From the NCBI GenBank assembly GCA_016931085.1, contig JAFGFO010000199.1:1-7237 (forward strand): a stretch of 7,237 bases of DNA, given 5' to 3'. Under the pieces are notes generated by a model. That model searched no databases and was not told where the DNA came from. It was given only the letters and a program-made list of their open reading frames with translations. Shown here piece by piece: positions 1 through 4,908 of this stretch (position 1 is the stretch's first letter; the number at the start of each line of letters is the position of its first letter). The position numbers and the translations under genes are program-made. The stretch comes from Thermoflexales bacterium. Lineage in GTDB: Bacteria > Chloroflexota > Anaerolineae > Fen-1058.

Positions 1-24
1 ACGCAATACGCAATACGCAATACG
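1..24. repeat. Tandem heptanucleotide repeat (ACGCAAT)x3
   Basis: Three exact copies of ACGCAAT followed by ACG open the window, and the array may continue to the left. The same CGCAA core recurs with the same 7-nt period inside murB at 620-640, so these look like one repeat family. The stretch is open in the murB frame, so it could be either the region before murB or translated N-terminal sequence. The general type resembles the STRR heptanucleotide repeats described in cyanobacteria; that is a comparison, not an assignment. Confidence 0.85.
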
Positions 25-40
25 AGATCTCCTTGCGGCT

Positions 41-1048
41 TTGGGAGAGCGCGCCAGGTGCGACGAGCCATTGAAGCGCCACACGACCATACGCATCGGT
101 GGGCCGGCCGACCTGTACGTTGAAGCGTCTACAGCTCGAGAGCTGGCGGACCTGGTCTTGCTGGCGCGCCAACACCACGTGCCGCACCTGGTCATGGGCA
201 GCGGCAGCAATATGCTGGTGAGCGACGCAGGCCTGCGAGGCTTGGTCATTGCGAACAGGGCCAGGCGGATTGAATTTCAGGTTGAAGGTTCCAGCTTTCA
301 GGCCGATAAAGACAATGGGCTCGTGGAGCTTGAACCTGAGACATTCAAGCTGCAAGCTGAAACCATCCTGGCCTGGGCCGAAAGCGGCGTGACGCTGCCC
401 AGCTTGGCGCTCGCGTGTATCGAGCGCGGCTATGCTAACCTGGAATGGGCCGCCGGGGTGCCGGGCACGGTCGGCGGCGCGGTGGTGGGAAATGCCGGCG
501 CTCACGGCGGCGACGTAGCGTGTGACCTGGTCACCGCCACCATCCTGAACGGGGATGGCGTGGCGCGTGATTGGAGCAACGAGGAGCTTGGCTTTGGGTA
601 CCGGACGAGCAGGTTGAAAATCGCAAACCGCAAATCGCAAACACCTGCACTTGCGCTGGAGCGCAGCGCAGGTGCAAGTGTCGCAATTTGTAGACCGGTG
701 GTTTTGGCGGCGGCGTTTCGACTGCGGACAAGCACACGCGAGGAGCTAGAGGCGCGAGTGGCCGATTTTGCCGGGCGGCGCCGGCGCCGCCAGCCGCCGG
801 GCGCGACCATGGGTTCAGTTTTCAAGAACCCGACTGGCGATTACGCCGGCCGCTTGCTGGAGGCCGCCGGCCTGAAGGGAAGCCAGGTCGGCCAGGCTCA
901 AATCAGCCCGGCCCACGCCAACTTTATTGTCAACCTGGGCGATGCAACGGCTGCGGATGTCAAAGCGCTCATCGACCTGGCCCGCGACAAAGTGCGGGCG
1001 CAATTCGGGGTCGAGTTGGAACTGGAGATCGAGCTGATTGGGGAATAG
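41..1048 (+). CDS. murB: UDP-N-acetylenolpyruvoylglucosamine reductase MurB, start uncertain
   Basis: MurB is the cytoplasmic FAD- and NADPH-dependent enzyme that reduces UDP-GlcNAc-enolpyruvate to UDP-MurNAc, the second committed step of peptidoglycan precursor synthesis. Counting from the TTG at 41 (335 aa), the sequence shows the DEPLKRHTTIRIGGPADL N-terminal motif (8-25), the FAD-binding GSGSNMLV (53-60), EWAAGVPGTVGGAVVGNAGAHGGD (135-158), GFGYRTSR (184-191, Arg188), the proton donor in GSVFKNP (Ser259), and a C-terminal ELEIELIGE whose Glu329 matches the catalytic Glu. The short form with GSVFKNP fits type II MurB. Two segments are not expected in the family, about residues 78-108 and 194-217, and both coincide with repeat DNA. 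The start is doubtful: TTG 41 has no clear ribosome site, the frame is open to the window edge, and the upstream in-frame residues RDLLAAL look like a MurB N-terminus. The gene may therefore begin outside the window. Confidence 0.95.
   Translation: MGERARCDEPLKRHTTIRIGGPADLYVEASTARELADLVLLARQHHVPHLVMGSGSNMLVSDAGLRGLVIANRARRIEFQVEGSSFQADKDNGLVELEPETFKLQAETILAWAESGVTLPSLALACIERGYANLEWAAGVPGTVGGAVVGNAGAHGGDVACDLVTATILNGDGVARDWSNEELGFGYRTSRLKIANRKSQTPALALERSAGASVAICRPVVLAAAFRLRTSTREELEARVADFAGRRRRRQPPGATMGSVFKNPTGDYAGRLLEAAGLKGSQVGQAQISPAHANFIVNLGDATAADVKALIDLARDKVRAQFGVELELEIELIGE
275..362. repeat. Heptad-built inverted repeat inside murB
   Basis: Two 28-nt arms (275-302 and 335-362) are imperfect reverse complements, with 20 of 28 positions pairing without gaps, around a 32-nt spacer. 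Both arms have a 7-nt rhythm: AATTTCA, GGTTGAA, GGTTCCA, GCTTTCA on the left and ACCTGAG, ACATTCA, AGCTGCA, AGCTGAA on the right. A smaller perfect stem, AGCTTGAA/TTCAAGCT (327-334 and 344-351), is nested on the right side. The stretch encodes about MurB residues 78-108, where related enzymes usually have some 20-25 fewer residues between GLVI and the SGVTLPSLA segment. I infer an in-frame insertion; the exact edges are approximate. Confidence 0.65.
620..691. repeat. Heptad array plus long hairpin inside murB
   Basis: The segment starts with three heptads, ATCGCAA, ACCGCAA, ATCGCAA (620-640), encoding IANRKSQ. It continues with a hairpin whose 18-nt arms (641-658 and 664-681) pair at 16 positions plus one G-T wobble and one C-A mismatch, around a 5-nt loop GAGCG. 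TCGCAA occurs on both sides of the hairpin (635-640 and 681-686). The 72 nt encode residues 194-217, placed exactly between the conserved GFGYRTSR and the RPVVLAAAFRL strand, which normally follow each other closely. The reading frame is kept (24 codons). An in-frame repeat insertion in a surface loop is the simplest reading. Confidence 0.8.
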
Positions 1049-1087
1049 ATGGCATGACCATTCGTTCTGCGCCAGGCAAAATTTTTT

Positions 1088-1146
1088 ACCACGAAGGACA
1101 CGAAGAACACAAAGGAAATCTTGGTGTCCTTGGTGCCCTTCGTGGT
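1088..1146. repeat. CCACGAAGGACACGAAG-type palindromic repeat
   Basis: The murB-ddl gap is mostly one imperfect palindrome: arms of 27 nt (1088-1114 and 1120-1146) pair at 23 of 27 positions around a 5-nt loop GAAAT. The arms are made of roughly 9-nt units (CACGAAGGA, CACGAAGAA, CACAAAGGA; TTGGTGTCC, TTGGTGCCC, TTCGTGGTT). From memory, this CCACGAAGGACACGAAG pattern is a common intergenic repeat in several large-genome bacterial phyla, often mis-annotated as small proteins containing NHEGHQGHQ or CPWCPSW. It has no transposase of its own here. As RNA it would form a strong hairpin between the two genes, without a U tract on the + strand. Confidence 0.85.
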
Positions 1147-1154
1147 TTATTCTC

Positions 1155-1158
1155 GGAG
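1155..1158 (+). promoter_or_regulatory. Ribosome binding site deciding the ddl start
   Basis: GGAG lies 8 nt before ATG 1167. The ddl frame is open further upstream to a TTG at 1038, but that extension runs through the palindromic repeat and encodes nothing resembling Ddl. The conserved protein starts at MAKRKLRIGVIFGG, so the ATG with this site is preferred. Confidence 0.7.
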
Positions 1159-1166
1159 TAGGTACT

Positions 1167-2369
1167 ATGGCCAAACGAAAATTACGCATCGGGGTCATTT
1201 TCGGCGGCAAGTCGGGCGAACACGAGGTCAGTGTGAGCAGCGCCCAGTCAGTGATGCGCGCCATCGATCCAGCCCGTTACGAGGTGGTGCCGATCGGCAT
1301 CACCAAGGAAGGGCGCTGGTTGACCCATGGCGATCCACTGGCGGCGCTCACCAGCCGGCAGGTGACCATGGCCAGCTTGTTATCTGGCGCCACGATCATC
1401 GATGCCGCGGGCGGCTCCGACTTGAAGGGTGAACAGTTGTCGCTTGACCTGGAGATCACCGACGCAGAGATGGGAAACCAGAGCTTGATTTCGAGAACGC
1501 GTGACTTGATCCCTGGTACACGCGAGGCTGGGATTCCCAACGTGGATGTGATCTTTCCGGTACTGCACGGCCCGTACGGCGAGGATGGCACACTGCAGGG
1601 GCTGCTGGAGTTGGCCGATATCCCTTACGTGGGGGCAGGCGTCATGGCCTCAGCGGTGGGCATGGACAAGGCCGTGATGAAAGATGTGTTTGTCGCCCAC
1701 GGCTTGCCGGTGGCGCCCTACCTGACCATCACACGGCAAAGCTGGGAGCGCGATCCAGTCACGGCGATGGAGGCCATCGAGCAAAAAATCGGCTGGCCGT
1801 GTTTCGTCAAGCCGGCTAACCTGGGTTCGAGCGTTGGCATCAGCAAAGCGCACAATATCCCCGAGCTTGACGAGGCGTTGGCCGAAGCGGCCCAGTACGA
1901 CCGCAAACTGTTGGTTGAAATGGCTGTGCCACAAGCGCGCGAGATCGAGTGCAGCGTGCTGGGCAACGACGATCCCATCGCCAGTCTCCCAGGCGAGATT
2001 GTGCCCAGCCGCGAGTTTTACGACTATGCGGCCAAGTACCTGGACAGCGGCGAAAACGCATCGCAATTGCTCATCCCAGCGCCTATTGCAGACGAGTTGG
2101 CTGCCCAGGTACGCGGCTTGAGCATCAAGGCCTACACAGCCATCGACTGCGCCGGCATGGCGCGGGCCGATTTCCTGTTGGACGGCCAGGCTGGCACGTT
2201 ATACATCAACGAGCTCAATACGATCCCGGGCTTTACTCAGATCAGCATGTACACCAAGCTGTGGGAAGCAAGTGGCATCCCTTATGCAGAACTCATCGAT
2301 AGACTAGTCGAGTTAGCGCTGGAACGCTACACGGATAAACGGCGCTCGCGCACCACCTACGTGGTGTAA
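1167..2369 (+). CDS. ddl: D-alanine--D-alanine ligase
   Basis: This ATP-grasp enzyme joins two D-alanines in the cytoplasm, and MurF adds the product to the UDP-MurNAc peptide. Visible landmarks are GGKSGEHEVS (13-22; Glu18 matches E. coli DdlB Glu15), FPVLHGPYGEDGTLQG (130-145), KPANLGSSVGI (215-225, the Ser loop), the omega loop FYDYAAKY (284-291), Arg333 and Asp335 in ARAD, and NELNTIPGFT with the magnesium ligands Glu349 and Asn351. Tyr291 aligns with DdlB Tyr216. It is Phe in known D-Ala-D-lactate ligases, so a normal D-Ala-D-Ala product is expected. At 400 aa it is longer than most Ddl proteins (roughly 300-370). Much of the excess lies before FPVLHG, where about residues 102-124 coincide with a repeat-like segment. 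The last codons hold a small palindrome, CACCAC-ctac-GTGGTG (2351-2366), right before the stop. Confidence 0.96.
   Translation: MAKRKLRIGVIFGGKSGEHEVSVSSAQSVMRAIDPARYEVVPIGITKEGRWLTHGDPLAALTSRQVTMASLLSGATIIDAAGGSDLKGEQLSLDLEITDAEMGNQSLISRTRDLIPGTREAGIPNVDVIFPVLHGPYGEDGTLQGLLELADIPYVGAGVMASAVGMDKAVMKDVFVAHGLPVAPYLTITRQSWERDPVTAMEAIEQKIGWPCFVKPANLGSSVGISKAHNIPELDEALAEAAQYDRKLLVEMAVPQAREIECSVLGNDDPIASLPGEIVPSREFYDYAAKYLDSGENASQLLIPAPIADELAAQVRGLSIKAYTAIDCAGMARADFLLDGQAGTLYINELNTIPGFTQISMYTKLWEASGIPYAELIDRLVELALERYTDKRRSRTTYVV
1471..1539. repeat. Probable 69-nt inserted element inside ddl
   Basis: The segment begins TGGGAAACC (1471-1479) and ends GGATTCCCA (1531-1539), terminal inverted repeats matching at 8 of 9 positions. 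CTTGATT (1484-1490) and CTTGATC (1505-1511) are spaced exactly 21 nt, three heptads, as in the murB repeats. Its 69 nt keep the frame and encode about residues 102-124 (NQSLISRTRDLIPGTREAGI), which have no counterpart that I recognise in Ddl; the conserved VDVIFPVLHG follows at once. This is a weaker case than the murB insertions because Ddl length varies naturally at this place. Confidence 0.5.
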
Positions 2370-2412
2370 AAGTGCCTGCCTGGAAGGTGAAAGTGGAACA
2401 CATGAGCTGCAC

Positions 2413-2467
2413 GCCTCACCAAAAACAAAGACATCGGCATCGTGAGGCTCGAAACTGAGACCTGAGA
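2413..2467. repeat. Inverted repeat and heptads in the ddl-ftsQ gap
   Basis: The 113-nt gap holds a perfect 7-bp inverted repeat, GCCTCAC/GTGAGGC (2413-2419 and 2442-2448), with a 22-nt spacer. Two heptads, ACTGAGA and CCTGAGA (2454-2467), follow it. ACCTGAG also occurs as a heptad in the murB element at 334-340. I see no convincing promoter and no terminator in the gap, so ftsQ is probably read through from ddl. Confidence 0.55.
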
Positions 2468-2482
2468 CTATCTGGGTAGATT

Positions 2483-3343
2483 ATGACAACTCGAGCGAAC
2501 ATGCGATCCAAACCACGTAAATTGCCGGCCAGGCGCTCTCGCCAGCCGGCCAGGAGAGCGGCGTATACGCCCTTGGGAAGGGGCACGCCCTTTCTCAAGG
2601 GCGCGTCGGCCGCTGGCGCAATCCACCTGTCGCCAGCCATGGTGCTGGACGCGCTGTCCCCAGCACGCATGCTGAGTTTTGCTCTCATGGCAATCTGCCT
2701 GGCGACCCTGGTATATTTTTCGTATGATGCCAGATTCTACGTTGGCGAGCCGGCCGTCCTCGGCAGTGAGTACACACCAGCCAAGGACGTGATCGGAGCC
2801 AGTGAGTTGGAAGGGATACACGTGGCGTGGGTACAGCCCCAGCACATCGCGCAATTGATCACCCACCGCCTGCCAGGGGTGCGCGCAGCGGCTGTGACGT
2901 GCGAGCTGCCGGCCCAGTGTACGATCACAGTTGAAGAACGGCAACCCCTGTTCGCCTGGCGGCAGGGGCAGGCTTGGGCCTGGGTCGACGCGGAAGGCGT
3001 GCTGTTCACCGGGCCCCGGACATCCAGTAGCGCGCTGGTGGTCGACATGCCGTCCGGCCGCCTACCGTTGCCTGGCACGCGGGTCGACCCTGAACTGGTA
3101 TCGGACGTGCAGACCATCATCCAGCACTTGCCCGGCATCCAGTTGGTGCGCAAGACGGTCGAGCATGGCTTCGAGTTCAGCGACCCGGTTGGCGGCTGGC
3201 CGGTCTACCTGGGAAGTGGGCCAGGCATGAGCGAGCGGCTGGCCGTCTGGCAGGCGTTGTCCGATCACCTGGTGCAAAGCCATATCAGGGCCAGCTATGT
3301 GAATGTGCAGGATGCCCAAGCGCCGTATTACTCGACACACTAG
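2483..3343 (+). CDS. ftsQ: Cell division protein FtsQ/DivIB
   Basis: FtsQ (DivIB) is a bitopic membrane protein of the divisome, connecting cytoplasmic ring proteins with the FtsB/FtsL and FtsW/FtsI synthesis complex. The 286-aa product has a very basic cytoplasmic tail (1-60), one hydrophobic segment (about 62-80, MLSFALMAICLATLVYFS), a POTRA-like domain (about 83-152, with VAWVQPQHIAQLITHRLPGVRAAAV and the CTITVEERQPLFAW strand), and the extracytoplasmic FtsQ domain with WVDAEGVLF (167-175). Identification rests on this architecture and on the position between ddl and ftsA, since FtsQ sequences diverge strongly. ATG 2483 is well limited: an in-frame TAG sits at 2477-2479. The ribosome site (GGGTAGA, 2474-2480) is weak. 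The cytoplasmic tail is encoded by strongly palindromic DNA (2524-2603). Confidence 0.9.
   Translation: MTTRANMRSKPRKLPARRSRQPARRAAYTPLGRGTPFLKGASAAGAIHLSPAMVLDALSPARMLSFALMAICLATLVYFSYDARFYVGEPAVLGSEYTPAKDVIGASELEGIHVAWVQPQHIAQLITHRLPGVRAAAVTCELPAQCTITVEERQPLFAWRQGQAWAWVDAEGVLFTGPRTSSSALVVDMPSGRLPLPGTRVDPELVSDVQTIIQHLPGIQLVRKTVEHGFEFSDPVGGWPVYLGSGPGMSERLAVWQALSDHLVQSHIRASYVNVQDAQAPYYSTH
2524..2603. repeat. Repeats and a 16-bp hairpin in the 5' end of ftsQ
   Basis: GCCGGCCAGG occurs twice (2524-2533 and 2545-2554). CGCTCTC (2534-2540) pairs perfectly with GAGAGCG (2554-2560). Next comes a hairpin in which 2568-2583 pairs with 2588-2603 over 16 positions, two of them G-T wobbles, around a CACG loop. 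The stretch encodes about residues 14-41 of the cytoplasmic FtsQ tail (including TPLGRGTPFLKG), a part that is variable in the family. It may be repeat-derived like the murB insertions. In the mRNA it would form a stable structure about 85 nt after the start codon. Confidence 0.7.
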
Positions 3344-3349
3344 GAAATC

Positions 3350-3427
3350 ATGGAGCTGCGCAAGGGCAAGCGTAACATACAAGACGTGAAACGCGAAACG
3401 TCCCTCGGCAAGCTCGGGATGATATAA
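3350..3427 (+). CDS. Possible 25-codon ORF between ftsQ and ftsA
   Basis: An ATG 6 nt after the ftsQ stop, preceded by GGAA, opens a 25-residue frame (MELRKGKRNIQDVK..., very basic in its first half). It ends in TAA exactly at the ftsA ribosome site (3426-3433). It lies in the same frame as ftsQ, so loss of the ftsQ TAG would lengthen FtsQ by 28 residues. Most of it is repeat DNA (heptads and a PELAEG-type repeat on the other strand), and a frame this short is often open by chance. Translation could couple to ftsA. I would not call it a gene without conservation. Confidence 0.15.
   Translation: MELRKGKRNIQDVKRETSLGKLGMI
3370..3422. repeat. Degenerate heptads and PELAEG-type repeat
   Basis: The ftsQ-ftsA gap shows ACGTGAA, ACGCGAA and ACGTCCC in register (3384-3404), preceded by weaker units GCGTAAC and ATACAAG (3370-3383). 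It then has CCCTCGGCAAGCTCGGGATGAT (3401-3422). The latter looks like a variant of the CTTCGACAAGCTCAGG interspersed repeat, whose minus-strand reading gives HPELAEG or SRACRGT peptides in many bacterial genomes; this is recalled, not checked. It is a further example of repeats filling dcw gaps here. Confidence 0.6.
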
Positions 3428-3433
3428 GAGGTG
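3427..3433 (+). promoter_or_regulatory. Ribosome binding site for the ftsA TTG start
   Basis: AGAGGTG lies 4 nt before TTG 3438. A TGA in the ftsA frame at 3432-3434 rules out any start further upstream, and MERTIVGIDVGTTK is the expected FtsA N-terminus. Together these fix TTG as the start. Confidence 0.8.
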
Positions 3434-3437
3434 AAAC

Positions 3438-4682
3438 TTGGAACGAACGATAGTCGGTATTGATGTAGGGACAACCAAAATCTGCACGCTGATTGGCGAG
3501 ATAGACGAACAGAGCGAGCTGCGCGTCGTGGGTGTGGGCACGGTGCCGGCCCAGGGCTTGCGCAAGGGCGTCATCGTTAACGTGACCGAAGCTTCGCGGG
3601 CGATCGCGACCTCGGTCGAAAAGGCCGAGCGTGTCAGCGGTTACGATATCGAGCGCGCCTATCTCAGCCTGGCCGGCGCCCACGTGTCATCAGTCAACAG
3701 CCGGGGCGTGGTGGCCATTCAACACAGCGAACGCGGTGTCAGCCAGGAGGACATCGACCGGGCATTGGATGGCGCCCACGCTATCGCCATCCCGCATGAT
3801 CGTGAGATCATTCACCTCGTTCCGCGCGAGTATGCTGTAGATGGGCAGGAAGGTATCAAAGACCCACGCGGCATGATCGGTTATCGTCTGGAGGTTGAAG
3901 CGCACATCGTTACCGGCGCCACATCGTCTATTCATAACCTGATCAAGTGTGCCGAGGACGCCGGGGTAGGTGTAGATGAATTGGTCGTTGGCCCGTTGGC
4001 TTCGGGGGAAGCGGTCTTGTCAGAGCACGAACGCGAGCTAGGTGTAGCATTGGCCGACATTGGCGGGGGGACGACCGACATCGCCATCTTTATCGAGGGC
4101 AGTGTTTGGCACACGACTATCCTGGCAGTGGGTGGCAATCACGTGACCAATGATATCGCCGTGTGCCTCAAGATGCCCATGTCAGCGGCGGAAGAAGCCA
4201 AAATCAACTACGGGCACGCCTGTCCTGACCAAGTCAATCCCAACGACATGGTTACCGTGCAGGCCTTTGGCACGCCAGACGGCGAGGCCACCACTCGCCT
4301 GTCGCGCGGTGAGTTGGCCAAAGTGATCGAAGCGCGCATGGAAGAAATTTTTGACCTGATTGTGCAAGAAATCAAGCGCTCAGGTTATGACGGCCTGCTG
4401 CCGGCCGGCTTGGTCCTGTGTGGAGGCACAGCCGAGCTGCGCGGTATCCGTGAACTGGGCCAGCGGGTGTTGGGACTGCCGGTGCGCATCGGCCGGCCGC
4501 ACGAATTGCACGGACTGGTGGACACTCTCAACTCACCCGCTTTTGCCACCAGCGTAGGGCTGCTGCAGTGGGACCAGCAGCAACTCGGCCCGGCTCCTAA
4601 AAAGTCGCGCCGGGTCGTCGCTGAGAATGATGGGGCCGGCCTGGTCGGTTGGCTCAAGAACTTGCTGCCCGATCGAGCTTGA
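3438..4682 (+). CDS. ftsA: Cell division protein FtsA
   Basis: FtsA is the actin-like ATPase that binds the FtsZ C-terminal peptide and anchors the ring to the inner face of the membrane. The 414-aa product has the actin-family phosphate 1 loop GIDVGTTKICTLIGE (7-21), the FtsA-specific 1C subdomain (about 85-165, ending in EAHIVTGATSSIHNLIKC), the phosphate 2 loop ADIGGGTTDIAIF (206-218), and the adenosine motif GLVLCGGTAELRGI (324-337). After a short linker it ends with GLVGWLKNLLPDRA (401-414), an amphipathic membrane-targeting helix of the usual kind. Length and motif order are normal, and no repeat-derived segment is seen. It starts with TTG, which together with a good ribosome site may set its level below that of FtsZ. 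It lies directly upstream of ftsZ as in most bacteria, but 226 nt apart. Confidence 0.97.
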   Translation: MERTIVGIDVGTTKICTLIGEIDEQSELRVVGVGTVPAQGLRKGVIVNVTEASRAIATSVEKAERVSGYDIERAYLSLAGAHVSSVNSRGVVAIQHSERGVSQEDIDRALDGAHAIAIPHDREIIHLVPREYAVDGQEGIKDPRGMIGYRLEVEAHIVTGATSSIHNLIKCAEDAGVGVDELVVGPLASGEAVLSEHERELGVALADIGGGTTDIAIFIEGSVWHTTILAVGGNHVTNDIAVCLKMPMSAAEEAKINYGHACPDQVNPNDMVTVQAFGTPDGEATTRLSRGELAKVIEARMEEIFDLIVQEIKRSGYDGLLPAGLVLCGGTAELRGIRELGQRVLGLPVRIGRPHELHGLVDTLNSPAFATSVGLLQWDQQQLGPAPKKSRRVVAENDGAGLVGWLKNLLPDRA

Positions 4683-4764
4683 TATTGGGCTATCGGAATA
4701 GTTTATGGTAGAGGGTACCCCCCTTGCTAGATGTGTTGGAACTGATAAAAACCTGGAGTCGCCT

Positions 4765-4788
4765 ATGAAAACACTCTTGGGGTGGTGA
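4765..4788 (+). CDS. Possible 7-codon leader ORF before ftsZ
   Basis: ATG AAA ACA CTC TTG GGG TGG TGA encodes MKTLLGW. It is preceded by GGAG (4755-4758) with a 6-nt spacing, as good a ribosome site as some genes in this window have. It lies in the 226-nt ftsA-ftsZ gap, 120 nt before ftsZ and ahead of a small hairpin (4876-4890). This could be a leader peptide acting on ftsZ expression, or chance; frames this short are frequent. Confidence 0.15.
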   Translation: MKTLLGW

Positions 4789-4875
4789 ATCAAGAATCGA
4801 GTTCCGGGTTTCGTGTCACGTACATCGGGTACTACGAATGGCCTGGAAAAAATTGTCAGATCAGGACTTATGAGT

Positions 4876-4890
4876 GCCCCACGATGGGGT
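4876..4890 (+). promoter_or_regulatory. Small GC hairpin in the ftsZ leader
   Basis: CCCCA (4877-4881) and TGGGG (4885-4889) pair around a 3-nt loop CGA, with a flanking G-T pair. The hairpin ends 7 nt before the ftsZ ribosome site. No U tract follows, so it is not a classical terminator. It may insulate or modulate ftsZ translation. The rest of the gap (4683-4875) holds the palindrome GGGTACCC (4713-4720) and no clear promoter with both boxes. Confidence 0.4.
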
Positions 4891-4897
4891 CAATAAC

Positions 4898-4904
4898 AGG
4901 GAGG
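4898..4904 (+). promoter_or_regulatory. Strong ribosome binding site of ftsZ
   Basis: AGGGAGG, 4 nt before ATG 4909, is the best Shine-Dalgarno match in the window. It fits the high FtsZ level cells need. An in-frame TAA at 4894-4896 confirms that the gene does not start earlier. Confidence 0.85.
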
Positions 4905-4908
4905 CAGA

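Noticed and set aside
815..1264. Minus-strand 149-aa frame containing NHEGHQGHQDFLCVLRVLRGKKF
   Set aside because: It is the antisense reading of murB and of the palindromic repeat; the peptide is a familiar artefact of this repeat and the rest mirrors conserved MurB codons.
2351..2366. CACCAC/GTGGTG hairpin at the end of ddl as a terminator
   Set aside because: Only 6 bp, within the coding sequence before the stop, followed by TAAAAG instead of a U tract, and ftsQ continues downstream.
4738..4760. GGAAC followed 15 nt later by GTC, like an ECF sigma promoter, before ftsZ
   Set aside because: Single short match with a spacing slightly short of the usual 16-17 nt; likely by chance without a second example.
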